From Candidatus Woesearchaeota archaeon (lineage in GTDB: Archaea > Nanobdellota > Nanobdellia > Woesearchaeales > GCA-2687795): 7,726 nt of DNA. The stretch is taken from assembly GCA_002687795.1 (NCBI GenBank), contig NZBG01000011.1, positions 1 to 7,726 of the forward strand. The letters run 5' to 3'. Numbering within the stretch: the stretch's first letter is position 1; every line of letters begins with the position of its first letter. The position numbers and the translations under genes are program-made. Under the pieces are notes generated by a model. That model saw only the letters and a program-made list of their open reading frames with translations. It was not told the origin of the DNA and made no database searches. This document shows positions 1 to 5,040 of the stretch, in pieces.

Positions 1-35
1 CTGAATCCCAGGGATATTGGAATTTTGGCGGACAA

Positions 36-57
36 CAAAGGAAAGTTACTTCCTTTG
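36..57. repeat. Perfect 8-bp inverted repeat (hairpin 1)
   Basis: CAAAGGAA (36-43) and TTCCTTTG (50-57) are perfect reverse complements around a 6-nt loop. The hairpin lies 12 nt before a second, GC-rich hairpin and no convincing gene covers it. Together the two could form the 3' part of a structured RNA, such as the scaffold of a TnpB-associated right-end RNA, or simply a terminator of a gene beyond the left edge. The stem is seen directly; the role is inferred. Confidence 0.5.
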
Positions 58-65
58 CTTAATAT

Positions 66-97
66 GATACCCCGCACTTTAGTGCGGGGAGGTTCAT
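66..97 (+). mobile_element. Candidate right-end hairpin of an IS200/IS605-like (TnpB-type) element
   Basis: CCCCGCAC (70-77) and GTGCGGGG (82-89) form a perfect 8-bp GC stem with a TTTA loop, followed by AGGTTCA. A GC-rich stem closed on CTTTAG and followed by a short GGTTCA-like sequence is the usual look of IS200/IS605 right ends, where the element and the TnpB guide-RNA scaffold finish. This resemblance is from memory. No tnpB coding sequence is visible: frame 1 is open from position 1 to about 132, but its peptide is not recognisable. The element would lie mostly to the left of the window. A plain terminator or regulatory hairpin is the alternative. Confidence 0.4.
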
Positions 98-146
98 TTC
101 AGATCATAATTCTCTTATTAGTTCAGCGTTAGTAGGGAGGATAAGC

Positions 147-169
147 GAGTAAATGCCCCGCATTTACTC
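147..169. terminator. Perfect 9-bp hairpin overlapping the stop of the 473-aa gene
   Basis: GAGTAAATG (147-155) and CATTTACTC (161-169) are perfect reverse complements around CCCCG. On the minus strand the TGA stop (170-168) of the 473-aa gene forms part of the first arm, so the hairpin marks the 3' end of that transcript. No T-tract follows on the minus strand, so it is not a typical archaeal T-rich terminator. It may stabilise the 3' end or be part of the repeat structures at this edge. The rest of 1-167 shows no gene. Confidence 0.4.
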
Positions 170-1589
170 ACCAAGTTAAGAACCTATGAGCCTTTTTAAA
201 GCTCTTATATGTTGCATAAAGCGCATCCTTTGCCATATCTTCCGCTTTTTCTCTTTCCTTTCCCAGCTTAAATTCCATGTCTTTAGGCTTTCCTTTGGGC
301 TTTTCCTTTTTAGGCAGCTTTCTTACCCCAAACAGCTCTCCGAAACCCTTGAAGACAGAAGTAAAGGGCGTGAAAAGTGTGGGCTTTTTAACTATTTTTT
401 CTTTTCCCTCAGGCACTTTTTCGCCGGATTCCTTTAAATATTTTTCAAATTCTTCCCCAAGCGCATCCATGGCAGCCTTTAGAGAGCCGTCAATCACGCC
501 GATAAGCTCAAAATCTTCCTGCTCCCTTAATTTTTTGTAGTTCTCTATTTGTTCATTGGTCCATGTATAACCTCTAAATGTTATCTTGGTTTCCCCGACA
601 TGCAACGGCCCCCTTTGGTAGCCTTCCTGCTGGAAGCTCATGCTCGGCTTTGTTCTGTACCTGAAATGTGTAAGGAGCACGGCATACACATCTTTGTTGC
701 CCTCAGGGAGATACTTAGCCAGAAATTCTATTTCAACCAAAGAGCCCTCAAATGCTGAGATTATATCAGGAGTGGATTCCTTGCTCTTTTCCAGTGTCTC
801 AGACTGGAGCCTTCTTATATTTCTAAGGTATGGCTTAACCCATGTCATATACATCTTTATAATATCAGCATGCTGCCTGAAATACTGCAAAGTGAACTTT
901 CTTCTTGTTTTCAGCTCCTTGTAGGTATGGTTTTTCCATTCAATGAAACTCCTAAGCTTCCTTTTAAGCACCTCTTTTACCTTTCTGTTGAAATCAAGCC
1001 TGTCAACCAATCCATCAACCTCTACAGCCTTAGTAGGATGCGTGCTGAAAAACAGGTCAGGAAGTGTAGTGAACTGGAGCTCTCTTGACATGCCGTAAAC
1101 AGAAGAAGGGTTTTTAGCACCGCCCTCTGCCATATCAATATATACGCCTTTTAATGTGATCTCAGCGCTCTCCCTGCTTGAGCTGTATGGATCCATGCTG
1201 TCTTCATAATAGCTTAACCTTTCGTCAAGAACTCTTAATTCCCTTACAAGCTGGAACAGCTCTTTAACCATCTTGCCTACAGTTGCAAGGAACTGGCTTA
1301 CCTTATCCTGCTGCAGGCCAAGCCTTTGCTGGGCAACCCCAAAGAACGCAGAATGCTCAGATGCAGCAAACACATCCGTAATCTTTTCAATTTGTGAAAA
1401 GCCAAAGTCCCTTATATAACTAAATAGCCAGTAATAGACATCTTCTATGCTCTGCTGGAATGATTCTGTTACAATCCTGTACATATGGACAGGCTCCGGA
1501 TATTCTGTTTTAGCAAACTGGCCTATGCCTGCCTCTAGCTCTTCCTGCTCGAATTTAAATTTTTCTAAAAGCTCTTTAGTTGTAGCCAA
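168..1589 (-). CDS. Conserved hypothetical cytoplasmic protein, 473 aa, TTG start
   Basis: The function is not recognised. The start is TTG (1589-1587): an SD of AGAGG (1602-1598) sits 8 nt upstream, and the next in-frame Met is residue 36. The protein has no signal peptide, no membrane segment and no cysteine, so it is probably cytosolic. Residues 1-130 and 195-270 look mostly helical and charged, including the stretches FFGVAQQRLGLQQDKVSQFL (82-101) and KEVLKRKLRSFIEWK (205-219). Residues 141-185 (AEITLKG, GGAKNPSSVYGMSRELQFTT) look like a conserved core. Residues 388-447 are Lys/Pro/Glu-rich, suggesting a flexible basic tail before a last helix ending KKAHRFLTW. I recall similar uncharacterised proteins in Woesearchaeota-like genomes but cannot confirm this. 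The gene is divergent from the pilin cluster across a 159-bp promoter region, so joint regulation is possible but unproven. Confidence 0.85.
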   Translation of the reverse strand: MATTKELLEKFKFEQEELEAGIGQFAKTEYPEPVHMYRIVTESFQQSIEDVYYWLFSYIRDFGFSQIEKITDVFAASEHSAFFGVAQQRLGLQQDKVSQFLATVGKMVKELFQLVRELRVLDERLSYYEDSMDPYSSSRESAEITLKGVYIDMAEGGAKNPSSVYGMSRELQFTTLPDLFFSTHPTKAVEVDGLVDRLDFNRKVKEVLKRKLRSFIEWKNHTYKELKTRRKFTLQYFRQHADIIKMYMTWVKPYLRNIRRLQSETLEKSKESTPDIISAFEGSLVEIEFLAKYLPEGNKDVYAVLLTHFRYRTKPSMSFQQEGYQRGPLHVGETKITFRGYTWTNEQIENYKKLREQEDFELIGVIDGSLKAAMDALGEEFEKYLKESGEKVPEGKEKIVKKPTLFTPFTSVFKGFGELFGVRKLPKKEKPKGKPKDMEFKLGKEREKAEDMAKDALYATYKSFKKAHRFLTW

Positions 1590-1597
1590 AAAAATCG

Positions 1598-1632
1598 CCT
1601 CTCTGTTTTTAGTGGAACGGTTTGTATAAATA
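1598..1632 (-). promoter_or_regulatory. TATA box and SD for the 473-aa gene
   Basis: On the minus strand, TATTTATA (1632-1625) is a good archaeal TATA box. Initiation about 25 nt downstream would fall near 1603, just before the AGAGGCGAT SD (1602-1595) and the TTG start at 1589. This gives a short leader of roughly 14 nt. Spacing is seen; promoter activity is inferred. Confidence 0.5.
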
Positions 1633-1641
1633 TTTTATGCT

Positions 1642-1708
1642 TTTAGAAATCGCCTCTATGGAATAATGAACCCAAAACAGTTAGGTTTATATATTTGTGA
1701 TTTCTAAA
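1642..1708. repeat. Inverted 10-nt repeat between divergent promoters
   Basis: TTTAGAAATC (1642-1651) and GATTTCTAAA (1699-1708) are exact reverse complements about 47 nt apart. They lie between the divergent 473-aa gene and the first pilin gene. The right arm lies between the pilin TATA box and its predicted start site; the left arm lies just upstream of the minus-strand TATA box. A paired operator for a shared regulator is possible. Short AT-rich repeats also arise by chance. Confidence 0.35.
1686..1694 (+). promoter_or_regulatory. TATA box for pilin-like gene 1
   Basis: TTTATATAT is a strong archaeal TATA-box match. Initiation about 25 nt downstream would fall near 1715, giving a leader of some 35 nt that contains a 16-bp palindrome and a strong SD. 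Confidence 0.5.
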
Positions 1709-1718
1709 GAATGATTAA

Positions 1719-1734
1719 TAAGTTTTAAAACTTA
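1719..1734. repeat. 16-bp perfect palindrome in the pilin leader
   Basis: TAAGTTTTAAAACTTA is a perfect 16-bp palindrome. It ends 6 nt before the SD GAGGTGAT (1741-1748) and lies at or just after the predicted transcription start. It could be a dimeric repressor operator; as RNA the stem would be AU-only and weak. The palindrome is seen; the role is inferred. Confidence 0.4.
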
Positions 1735-1748
1735 AAAAATGAGGTGAT

Positions 1749-2195
1749 ATGATGAAAAAAGCTCAAGCAGCAATGGAATTCTTAATGACCTATGGCTGGG
1801 CTATACTTGTTGTTTTGGTTGCGATTGGCGCATTAGCATATTTCGGAGTTCTAAGCCCTGAGAAGTTTTTACCTGAGAAGTGTTTGATAGCATCTGGGAG
1901 TGGACTGTATTGCGATGATTTCAGCGCAGATACAAGCGGGGTTACATTAAGGGTTAAGAATATATTGACTGATGCAGTAAATGTTTCAACTGTAACTTTA
2001 ACTGCAACTGGAGAGACATGTACAGATTATACAACACTAACAAGTATAAGTGCTGATGGTACTGCTGATATACCCGTAACCTGTACTACCTTTGCATCAG
2101 GAGATAAGGTCAAAGGTGATTTGTCCATAACCTATAATAAGATAGGTGGTCTAAGTAGAACAACAACAGGAACACTGGTAACAAAAGTTCCATAA
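1749..2195 (+). CDS. Class III signal peptide pilin-like protein 1
   Basis: Small surface protein of the archaeal type IV pilin-like group. The N-terminus carries the class III signal peptide: a short basic n-region (MMKKA), then QAAMEFL with Gln at +1 and Glu at +5 of the expected mature protein, then a hydrophobic helix to about residue 34. An EppA/FlaK-like prepilin peptidase would cleave after Ala5, leaving the helix to pack in a filament core. The C-terminal domain (35-148) is Thr/Ser/Val-rich and probably beta-sheet. Cys45, 55, 91 and 112 are all conserved in the neighbouring paralogue, suggesting two disulfides. ATG at 1749 and ATG at 1752 are both possible; the SD core GAGG (1741-1744) favours 1752 on spacing. 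No assembly ATPase or platform protein is in the window, so the exact filament is unknown. Confidence 0.88.
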   Translation: MMKKAQAAMEFLMTYGWAILVVLVAIGALAYFGVLSPEKFLPEKCLIASGSGLYCDDFSADTSGVTLRVKNILTDAVNVSTVTLTATGETCTDYTTLTSISADGTADIPVTCTTFASGDKVKGDLSITYNKIGGLSRTTTGTLVTKVP

Positions 2196-2203
2196 ACAAA
2201 AAC

Positions 2204-2219
2204 TTTTTATTTTTATTTT
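2204..2219 (+). terminator. T-rich terminator after pilin gene 1
   Basis: Three T runs (2204-2208, 2210-2214, 2216-2219), broken only by single A residues, begin 8 nt after the TAA of pilin gene 1. T-rich tracts without a hairpin are the usual archaeal intrinsic terminators. The tract overlaps the TATA box of pilin gene 2, so the two genes may be separately transcribed. Confidence 0.55.
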
Positions 2220-2225
2220 ATATTA
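2216..2225 (+). promoter_or_regulatory. TATA box for pilin-like gene 2, leaderless spacing
   Basis: TTTTATATTA is centred about 25 nt before the ATG at 2245, so transcription would start at or next to the start codon. There is no clear SD before 2245 (only AAGG at 2234-2237), consistent with a leaderless mRNA, unlike the SD-led pilin gene 1. Confidence 0.45.
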
Positions 2226-2244
2226 TTTTTAATAAGGCTATAAC

Positions 2245-2691
2245 ATGAAACGCAAAACTAATTCTAAGGCTCAGGCAGCAATGGAATTCCTGATGACTTA
2301 TGGCTGGGCTATACTTGTTGTTCTTATTGCAATAGGAGCATTAGCATACTTTGGTGTTACAAAGCCTGACCAGTTCTTGCCTGAAAAGTGTGTTGTATCT
2401 ATAGGCACTGGCTTGTTTTGCGATGATTTCACGACTTCTGCTTCAGGGGTTACAATAAGGGTAAAGAATATCTTAAGCCAGAGGGTGACTATCAATGGTC
2501 TTACAGTCAGCAACTGCGGCTCTTATACAAATTCAACAGATATAGAATCAGACACTAGTGAAGATATAACAGTAAGCTGCAGCTTAACATCAGGCGAAAA
2601 GTTTAAGGAAGATATCTCAATCATATTCCAAAAAGGGGATGAAGGCTTTAACAAGACAGCAACTGGCTCTATAGTTACGGTTATACCTTAG
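2245..2691 (+). CDS. Class III signal peptide pilin-like protein 2
   Basis: Paralogue of the preceding gene, with the same 148-aa length. The n-region is longer and more basic (MKRKTNSKA), then QAAMEFL and a hydrophobic helix to about residue 38; predicted cleavage is between Ala9 and Gln10. Landmarks align without large gaps: FLPEKC, GLxCDDF, SGVTxRVKNIL and the final GxxVTxxP. Cys49, 59, 91 and 112 match the four cysteines of protein 1, supporting two disulfides in an outward-facing beta domain. The domain has sequons such as Asn96-Ser-Thr. Likely role: a second subunit, or a major/minor pair, of a type IV-like filament. It ends in TAG; the length match to its paralogue argues that this TAG is a true stop. 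No SD is seen and the spacing to its TATA box suggests leaderless translation. Confidence 0.88.
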   Translation: MKRKTNSKAQAAMEFLMTYGWAILVVLIAIGALAYFGVTKPDQFLPEKCVVSIGTGLFCDDFTTSASGVTIRVKNILSQRVTINGLTVSNCGSYTNSTDIESDTSEDITVSCSLTSGEKFKEDISIIFQKGDEGFNKTATGSIVTVIP

Positions 2692-2705
2692 ATTAATATT
2701 ATAAA

Positions 2706-3062
2706 ATGGCATCTGAAGAAGATACTGTAAAAGAAAACAGAGGCATTCATTCTAAAGTAAAAGGAATGGTGCACAAGTCTTTTCATAGCGTAAGATCCAG
2801 CGCAGTTAAACTGAAAAGTGAGATAAGGAAAAATGTCTTGACTGCGGTGCTTGCTGCCTTTGGGTTTGTCATAGCTTTGGTATGGAGAGATGCGATAAGG
2901 GCAGGCGTTGATGAAATAATAAAAAGATATGGAATAGAAGGAACTGGTTATGTCTATCAAATAATTTCTGCTGTTATAATAACAATAGTATGTGTTCTTG
3001 GCATCTTATTTTTCTCAAGGATGAAAGGGGAAGAAGATGTTAAGGAATGCGAAGAGAAATAA
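2706..3062 (+). CDS. DUF5654-like small membrane protein, 118 aa
   Basis: Small protein with a charged N-terminal tail (residues 1-43) and two predicted membrane helices: roughly 44-60 (VLTAVLAAFGFVIALVW) and 83-103 (VYQIISAVIITIVCVLGILFF). The link between them, RDAIRAGVDEIIKRYGIEGTGY, looks amphipathic, and a short acidic tail follows. The pattern FGFVIALVWRDAI...GTGY...II is what I recall of the DUF5654 family, whose function is unknown; this is from memory. It starts 14 nt after pilin gene 2 with no SD in the gap, so it is probably co-transcribed with that gene, although its translation signal is unclear. Its position suggests an accessory membrane role near the pilins, but nothing in the sequence proves this. 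It converges on a 56-aa minus-strand ORF. Confidence 0.82.
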   Translation: MASEEDTVKENRGIHSKVKGMVHKSFHSVRSSAVKLKSEIRKNVLTAVLAAFGFVIALVWRDAIRAGVDEIIKRYGIEGTGYVYQIISAVIITIVCVLGILFFSRMKGEEDVKECEEK

Positions 3063-3080
3063 AAATTATTTTTGTTTCTG
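3063..3080. terminator. AT-rich gap between convergent genes
   Basis: This 18-nt gap separates the TAA of the DUF5654-like gene from the TAA of the minus-strand small ORF. The plus strand reads ATTTTTGTTT; the minus strand continues into AATTTTTATTT just past the gap. It could therefore terminate both convergent transcripts. The call rests on composition only. Confidence 0.4.
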
Positions 3081-3251
3081 TTAAAACCTATCCAAAAGCA
3101 GCTGCTTAGATTTCTCATCCTTTCCTTTCAAATCTCTGTCATTCACATACCCATTAGAAACAGTATCTTCGTCAACAATATCCTTAACCGGCCTGAACTT
3201 GGTGAGCTTGTTGTTCTTAAGCATCTCAGAATATTTTACCGGTTTCATCAT
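3081..3251 (-). CDS. Small charged protein, 56 aa, leaderless candidate
   Basis: This minus-strand ORF starts at ATG 3251-3249 (or the adjacent ATG 3248-3246) and ends at TAA (3083-3081). It begins MMKPVKYSEMLKNNKLTKFR, continues PVKDIVDEDTVSNGYVN and ends SKQLLLDRF. It is hydrophilic and Lys/Asp-rich, with no membrane segment, cysteine or known motif, so probably a soluble cytoplasmic protein. Support for a real gene: a TATA box (TATTTAAA on the plus strand, 3272-3279) is centred about 25 nt before the ATG, the composition is protein-like, and no other convincing gene covers the region. The overlapping plus-strand frame (3072-3260) looks like its shadow. It is convergent with the DUF5654-like gene and divergent from the secreted protein at 3391. 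No function is recognised. Confidence 0.6.
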   Translation of the reverse strand: MMKPVKYSEMLKNNKLTKFRPVKDIVDEDTVSNGYVNDRDLKGKDEKSKQLLLDRF

Positions 3252-3271
3252 AAATTCTAGGAAGTAAATTC

Positions 3272-3279
3272 TATTTAAA
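3272..3279 (-). promoter_or_regulatory. TATA box for the 56-aa ORF
   Basis: The minus strand reads CCTTTAAATAG; the TTTAAATA core is centred about 25 nt upstream of the ATG at 3251, the spacing expected for a leaderless archaeal transcript. No SD precedes the ATG. Confidence 0.5.
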
Positions 3280-3362
3280 GGTTTGTATAAACTGTTGAAT
3301 GAAAAGTGCTTTCCCGACGCTGATATTGAACAACTATAGAAAAGATCCTAAATCGCAATCTT

Positions 3363-3370
3363 TTTATAAA
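3363..3370 (+). promoter_or_regulatory. TATA box for the secreted Ig-like protein gene
   Basis: TTTATAAA is centred about 25 nt before the ATG at 3391, with no SD in between, again a leaderless layout. The 139-bp gap 3252-3390 holds only this and the divergent TATA box for the 56-aa ORF; nothing else stands out. Confidence 0.5.
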
Positions 3371-3390
3371 CAGGCAACAATAAAAGATGA

Positions 3391-4707
3391 ATGATAAAAA
3401 AGAGATGTATCTTACTACTTTTTCTTATAGTTTTCCTAGTCAGGCCAGCCTATGGAGAATCTAGAGAAAAGATATATGATGACTGGCTGCATACGGATGA
3501 GAGCTTCACCGCTGCCAATAAAACCTTTGTTATTGGGATAGACCAACCCGCAGATTCTGCTTCAGTAAACCTGAATGGTTATGGCCTGATCATAGAGCGC
3601 GGCGTCTGCGAAGATATTGCTAACCTAAGCATATGCCTTAATGCATTGAACGTAAGCTATAGGAACTTCACGCAGCACGAGGATGTCTATAAGGCAAAAA
3701 TAGCTGTCTACTCTTACCTTGCTGATTTAGAGCTCACAAGGGCAATAGAAGAGTCTGAGCTATCCATAGGGGAAACAACCAAGGTCAGCATAGTAATAAA
3801 AAGTACCGGAAGACTGATAGCGAGTGATATAGAATATTCAGACACATTCAATGACTTTGATATACTTGATATGGATGGCTGTAATATAAGAGGTAAGAGT
3901 GTGGTATGGGCAGGTTCCCTTCCAGTTGACAGAGAGGTAAGATGCTCATGGAAGATAAAAGCTAAAAATAAGGCAAGCTTTAGCTCAAACGCCTCGCTGA
4001 CCTATTACAATGGAGTGGAAACCATAACCGAAAGCTCGGACACAATCAGTGTTAATGTACAGGATTACTCTTTAAAGATACTGTTCAACCTAAGCAGAGA
4101 TAAGCTAGAGGTGGGAGAAACCTCTAATATAAGCATAATATTAAGGAACAACCACAGCACTGAAAACCTTAATAACATTTATTTTTATTTAGATATCCCA
4201 GATGGGCTGGAAGTCCTGGAAAAAAGCAGGCTAACCAAACAGGACCAGACATATACATTGAGAGACTCCCTGGATCTTGATGAAGAAAGAAAATTGTTTG
4301 TAATGTTAAAAGCAAAATATCCTGGCAAATATTCTCTGGAAAGCTATGCCAGGTTTGGTGTAGGAAGCCTAACAAAAAGGGTTGATAAAACAGAAGAGCT
4401 TGAGGTTTACCTTGATAACCTCAGCATAAGCTTCAAAATAACAAACAAGGTGCTTTCTCTTTTTGAGAAAACCAATATCAAGGCTTACGTTGCCAACCCC
4501 AACAAAGGGACGCTTAGTGATATATCAGCCTTCATTAATTCGAATATAGTGGGCATAGATATAGAAACTATTAATATAGAAGAGATAATAGGCAAATCCA
4601 ATTATAAGCTGATAGATGTTGATTTCACTGCCCCTAACATATCGCATCAATACTTTGTTTTTGTTAATGCTTCTTACAAAAGCCTGTCAGGGCAGAAATT
4701 TCATTAG
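3391..4707 (+). CDS. Secreted Ig-like (DUF11/CARDB-type) surface protein, 5' part before an in-frame TAG
   Basis: The first 438 residues of a surface protein whose frame continues past TAG (4705-4707) to 5040. A Sec signal peptide is clear: MIKKR, a hydrophobic core to about residue 17, and likely cleavage after AYG (residue 22). Three similar beta-rich segments follow, at about 110-208, 226-327 and 342-438. Each begins with an L-x-L/I strand (LADLELTRA, SLKILFNLS, NLSISFKIT) followed by a polar turn; the first two share SIGETTKVSI / EVGETSNISI. This is the look of tandem Ig-like DUF11/CARDB/NEW3 domains on archaeal surface proteins. Cys73/82 and Cys164/185 are possible disulfide pairs, and many N-x-S/T sequons suggest glycosylation. 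Stopping at the TAG gives a protein with no membrane anchor, since the anchor is encoded downstream. Function is not known beyond a structural or adhesive surface role. Confidence 0.8.
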   Translation: MIKKRCILLLFLIVFLVRPAYGESREKIYDDWLHTDESFTAANKTFVIGIDQPADSASVNLNGYGLIIERGVCEDIANLSICLNALNVSYRNFTQHEDVYKAKIAVYSYLADLELTRAIEESELSIGETTKVSIVIKSTGRLIASDIEYSDTFNDFDILDMDGCNIRGKSVVWAGSLPVDREVRCSWKIKAKNKASFSSNASLTYYNGVETITESSDTISVNVQDYSLKILFNLSRDKLEVGETSNISIILRNNHSTENLNNIYFYLDIPDGLEVLEKSRLTKQDQTYTLRDSLDLDEERKLFVMLKAKYPGKYSLESYARFGVGSLTKRVDKTEELEVYLDNLSISFKITNKVLSLFEKTNIKAYVANPNKGTLSDISAFINSNIVGIDIETINIEEIIGKSNYKLIDVDFTAPNISHQYFVFVNASYKSLSGQKFH

Positions 4708-5040
4708 CAAGGCAGGGAAAATATCAATGTGCTCCAGCCAGGAGCCAGCCAAACACAGAACATAAGCATGAACATAAGCCAGAATGTCAGTACAGAGGAA
4801 ACAGAAACTGATGCAAATGTTACTCAGGGGGAAACTGGTATAGCAGAGCAATCAGGATTAGAGGAAACTGAGAAAGAGCTGGAAAAAGATGCTGAAAGAT
4901 TGTCTCCTTTGCTAAAGCTTAAGGAAATAACCTATAAGATTAGGCAGAACTCAGGGAAAATACCATTTATTATAGTGGATTTTGTTTTGGTGCTCCTTAT
5001 AGTCTTTGTAGTATTAAGGATTAAGAAGGAAAAATCATGA
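4708..5040 (+). CDS. In-frame 3' part of the Ig-like protein: linker plus membrane anchor
   Basis: These codons continue the 3391 frame exactly after TAG, with no shift. They encode a polar linker with several sequons (NISMNIS, NVSTEE), an acidic helix-like stretch (LEETEKELEKDAERL), then a hydrophobic helix IPFIIVDFVLVLLIVFVVL and the basic tail RIKKEKS: a C-terminal anchor, outside to inside. If translated separately it would start at GTG 4729 (103 aa), with AGGG (4715-4718) about 10 nt upstream, but the product would lack a signal peptide. The signal peptide before the TAG and anchor after it strongly suggest one 549-position gene. Interpretations: a recent nonsense mutation or assembly error, programmed readthrough, or a recoded TAG. 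The TGA stop overlaps the convergent gene's stop. Confidence 0.65.
   Translation, partial: QGRENINVLQPGASQTQNISMNISQNVSTEETETDANVTQGETGIAEQSGLEETEKELEKDAERLSPLLKLKEITYKIRQNSGKIPFIIVDFVLVLLIVFVVLRIKKEKS
5035..5040. other. Palindromic TCATGA shared by two convergent stop codons
   Basis: TCATGA is its own reverse complement. On the plus strand it gives the last Ser codon and TGA of the Ig-like protein; on the minus strand it gives the last Ser codon and TGA of the 865-aa protein. The two genes overlap by these six bases and leave no room for an intergenic terminator. Confidence 0.9.

Larger units (their letters stand above)
1791..2322 (+). repeat. Direct repeat shared by the two pilin genes (copies 1791-1814 and 2299-2322)
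   Basis: The 24 nt beginning TATGGCTGGGC and ending CTTGTTGTT are identical at 1791-1814 and 2299-2322. Another shared block, GCAGCAATGGAATTC, lies just upstream of each. These encode the signal-peptide helix. The near identity here, against a much more diverged 3' half, fits tandem duplication followed by selection on the helix. It also gives a substrate for recombination between the genes. Confidence 0.7.

Noticed and set aside
1..132. Open frame 1 from the left edge as the C-terminus of TnpB
   Set aside because: The peptide (LNPRDIGILADNKGKLLPLL and onward) shows no recognisable TnpB motif and runs through both hairpins; too short to call.
186..1088. Several overlapping plus-strand ORFs of 69-94 codons
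   Set aside because: All lie antisense to the 473-aa gene, which has an SD, continuous length and protein-like composition; their peptides look like random hydrophobic shadows.
2689..2691. TAG at the end of pilin gene 2 as a recoded codon
   Set aside because: The protein length matches its paralogue, and readthrough would add only about 12 codons before a TAA.
3072..3260. A 62-codon plus-strand ORF
   Set aside because: It has no convincing start signal; the minus strand here carries a TATA-led, protein-like 56-aa frame instead.
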